A DNA stretch of 6,662 nucleotides from Blastocatellia bacterium. Lineage in GTDB: Bacteria; Acidobacteriota; Blastocatellia; Pyrinomonadales; Pyrinomonadaceae. The position numbers were made by a program, and so were the translations under genes. Position 1 is the stretch's first letter. Every line of letters starts with the position of its first letter. Shown in pieces: positions 4,491 through 6,662 of the stretch. The notes under the pieces are model-generated. The model saw only the letters and a list, made by a program, of their open reading frames with translations. It was not told where the DNA came from and did no database searches. Location of the stretch: assembly GCA_003175865.1 (NCBI GenBank), contig PSRF01000160.1:1-6662 (forward strand), given 5' to 3'.

Positions 4491-6662
4491 CTAGCTGGTT
4501 TGAATTCCCTGGGTCGGCTGTTCGGTAGTCCAGAGAGGAGGCGCTTCCGTTCCAGCATCAGTTGGGCAAGCATCTTCGAGAGCTATTGCCAGCACTTCAT
4601 CAATAGTTTCCACGAGGTTGATCGACAAAGCTTCCTTAACTTCATCCGGTAGCTCAGTCAAATCCTTTTCATTTTCCTTTGGTAGAACAATGGTGGTGAT
4701 GCCAAAGCGATGGGCAGCAAGTAACTTCTCTTTGACGCCACCGATTGGTAACACTTTACCTCGCAACGTGATCTCTCCAGTCATTGCAACGTTCTTGCGT
4801 ACAGGAACACGACTGAGAGCTGATGCCATTGCGGTTGCCATTGTAATTCCAGCCGACGGACCATCCTTCGGGATCGCACCTTCCGGAATGTGGATGTGCA
4901 GGTCGCGCTTGCGAATAAAATCGAGGCTCATATTTAGACGCTCGGCCCGCGCCTTGATGCAAGTCAACGCTGCCTGCGCTGACTCCTGCATCACTTCACC
5001 GAGTTTGCCGGTAAGTGTCACACCGCCACGACCCTTTACTAACGTTGCCTCTATCTGAAGGACCTCACCACCAATTTCAGTCCAGGCCAAACCAGTCGCG
5101 AGTCCAACTTCACTTTCGGCAGCGATACCTTGTTGCCGGAACTTGATTGGTCCAAGCATCTCACGGACGCGAGCAGCATCGATACTGTCTTTAACATCGT
5201 CGCCGGGTTGTTCTGAAACAAACTTGCGAGCGAGCTTTCTACAACATGAACCCATCTCACGCTCAAGATTACGAACGCCGGCTTCACGTGTGTAGTGACG
5301 AATGATCTCGAGGATGCCCTCATCGGTGAAATCAATCTGTTCAACCTTTAGCCCATTGCCATCTGCCTGCTTGGGCACAAGATGTCGCTTTGCGATCTCG
5401 AGTTTTTCACGTTCGGTGTAACCCGACAAACGTAAGATCTCGAGACGATCCTGCAAGGCTGGCGGAATCGTGTGCAGAACATTAGCAGTGGCAATGAAAA
5501 AGACTTTTGACAGATCGTACTCAACATCGAGGTAGTGATCCTGGAATGTGTGATTCTGCTCTGGATCAAGCACTTCGAGCAAAGCAGCACTTGGGTCGCC
5601 ACGGAAGTCTGCACCCAACTTGTCGACTTCGTCGAGTAACAGGACAGGGTTAACCGTGCCTGCCTTCTTCATCATCTGGATGATCTGTCCAGGCAATGCG
5701 CCGATGTACGTTCGTCGATGACCACGGATTTCGGCTTCGTCACGCACCCCACCAAGCGAGAGGCGCACGAACTTCCGACCTGTAGCGCGAGCAATGGATT
5801 TACCGAGACTCGTCTTGCCAACTCCTGGCGGACCGACGAAGCAGAGAATTGATCCTTTCGGATTCTTCACAAGCTGACGAACAGCTAAGTACTCGAGTAT
5901 TCGTTCTTTGATCTTTTCCAGTCCAAAGTGATCTTCGTTTAATACTTCCTCAGCTTTGGCAAGATCCTTGATCTCTTTTGATTTCTGTTTCCACGGCACA
6001 CTGAGTAGCCAATCAATGTATGTCCGTGACACGGTGCCTTCGGCAGACATCGGTGGCATGGCTTCAAGTCGATGCAATTCCTGCATCGCCTTTTCTTTCG
6101 CTTCGTCCGTCATGCCGGCTTCTTCGATTTTCTTCTTCAGTTCCTCGAGTTCTGCCTTTTCGTCTTTGCGACCCAGTTCTTTGTGAATGGCCTTGATCTG
6201 CTCGTTGAGGTAATACTCTTTCTGAGCTTTCTCCATCTGACGCTTCACTCGCGTCTGGATGGTGCGATCAAGTTGTCGCTTCTCAATTTCGGTTTCGAGC
6301 AGTTCAGTCAGTCGCTGGAGGCGAGCCTGTGTCGAAAAGATCTCCAGAAGCCCCTGTTTGTCCTCAACTGAGATTCGCAGTTGAGACGCAAGTGCATCGG
6401 CCAGGTGTGAAGGCTCTTGATTGCGTAGCGCAGTCTGCAGTGCGTCGGTCTGTGTATCAGGGGCGAGACGCAGGTGTTGTTCGACCAGTTGTCCAATTTT
6501 CTGGATAAGTGCATCGAGACGTGTGCCTTCTTCGTTAACAACAGGAGCTCGCCGCACTAGTGCCATGAAAGCCCCATCGGTATTTTCGACGCGGACAGTT
6601 GTGGCACGCTCGCGTCCTTCGACAACCACCTTGATTTGACCGTTTTCCTGCTTTTGAGACTG
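4491..6662 (-). CDS. lon: ATP-dependent serine protease Lon (LonA), partial, N-terminus off the right edge
   Basis: Lon is a homohexameric cytosolic AAA+ protease that unfolds and degrades damaged and regulatory proteins. The frame is open to the window edge, giving 723 residues; numbers here count from the first codon at 6662. LonA is usually about 800 residues, so some 80-90 are missing, and the GTG at 6629 is an internal valine, not the start. Visible in order: the second half of the N-domain (about 1-130), a helical coiled-coil region (about 110-190), then the AAA+ domain with Walker A GPPGVGKT (277-284), [19 protein letters not shown] (304-322) and Walker [10 protein letters not shown] (340-348). 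The protease domain carries KDGPSAG with catalytic Ser603 and, 43 residues on, Lys646 in [11 protein letters not shown], forming the Ser-Lys dyad. The tail after the last conserved helix is short and Thr/Pro-rich. All catalytic elements are intact, so the enzyme should be active. It lies upstream of the unknown gene and ysxC, with a strong hairpin between. Confidence 0.98.
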   Translation of the reverse strand, partial: QSQKQENGQIKVVVEGRERATTVRVENTDGAFMALVRRAPVVNEEGTRLDALIQKIGQLVEQHLRLAPDTQTDALQTALRNQEPSHLADALASQLRISVEDKQGLLEIFSTQARLQRLTELLETEIEKRQLDRTIQTRVKRQMEKAQKEYYLNEQIKAIHKELGRKDEKAELEELKKKIEEAGMTDEAKEKAMQELHRLEAMPPMSAEGTVSRTYIDWLLSVPWKQKSKEIKDLAKAEEVLNEDHFGLEKIKERILEYLAVRQLVKNPKGSILCFVGPPGVGKTSLGKSIARATGRKFVRLSLGGVRDEAEIRGHRRTYIGALPGQIIQMMKKAGTVNPVLLLDEVDKLGADFRGDPSAALLEVLDPEQNHTFQDHYLDVEYDLSKVFFIATANVLHTIPPALQDRLEILRLSGYTEREKLEIAKRHLVPKQADGNGLKVEQIDFTDEGILEIIRHYTREAGVRNLEREMGSCCRKLARKFVSEQPGDDVKDSIDAARVREMLGPIKFRQQGIAAESEVGLATGLAWTEIGGEVLQIEATLVKGRGGVTLTGKLGEVMQESAQAALTCIKARAERLNMSLDFIRKRDLHIHIPEGAIPKDGPSAGITMATAMASALSRVPVRKNVAMTGEITLRGKVLPIGGVKEKLLAAHRFGITTIVLPKENEKDLTELPDEVKEALSINLVETIDEVLAIALEDACPTDAGTEAPPLWTTEQPTQGIQTS

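Noticed and set aside
4618..5058. Plus-strand open frame of 146 codons antisense to lon
   Set aside because: It lies within the conserved protease domain of lon; the translation has no recognisable motif.
4491..6629. Lon starting at the GTG at 6629
   Set aside because: The frame continues open to 6662 with typical Lon N-domain sequence ([13 protein letters not shown] spans the GTG), so the GTG encodes an internal valine and the gene is cut by the window edge.

Overview
The window is a compact block of bacterial housekeeping genes. All five genes are on the minus strand, and the two at the window edges are cut. In transcription order (high to low coordinates) they are: lon (ATP-dependent protease, N-terminus beyond the right edge), a 150-residue protein of unknown function, ysxC/engB (ribosome-assembly GTPase), rho (transcription termination factor) and glgA (glycogen synthase, C-terminus beyond the left edge). 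I see no tRNA, rRNA, CRISPR array, insertion sequence or phage gene.

Organism: base composition is intermediate, roughly half G+C by eye, and codon use looks alike across the genes. Full-length Rho with an acidic/Ser-rich N-terminal extension, LonA next to YsxC, and a bacterial ADP-glucose-type GlgA suggest a Gram-negative-type environmental bacterium. My tentative guess is an acidobacterium, based on the general look of the Rho and Lon sequences. This is inference without a database search.

Layout: 1-1268 glgA (partial). 1269-1470 rho/glgA spacer, holding a 12-bp perfect hairpin and a long stem that pairs fully only in rho-sense RNA. 1471-2853 rho. 2854-3212 the one long gap (359 bp), with no gene but short repeats and small hairpins. 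3213-3788 ysxC. 3789-3847 a 59-bp spacer nearly filled by a strong hairpin that covers the only Shine-Dalgarno-like sequence. 3848-4300 the unknown protein, preceded by a good AGGAG site. 4301-4490 spacer with another 12-bp hairpin after lon. 4491-6662 lon.

How they fit together: lon and ysxC are neighbours in other bacteria (for example Bacillus subtilis lonA-ysxC); here a small helical protein sits between them, making it the best candidate for uncharacterised biology. Lon (protein quality control), YsxC (large ribosomal subunit assembly) and Rho (termination) are all growth and gene-expression maintenance functions. GlgA (storage polysaccharide) has no obvious link to them. The most unusual non-coding signal is a set of strong hairpins, each with a perfect 12-bp stem, at three gene ends and without the U-run of a normal intrinsic terminator.
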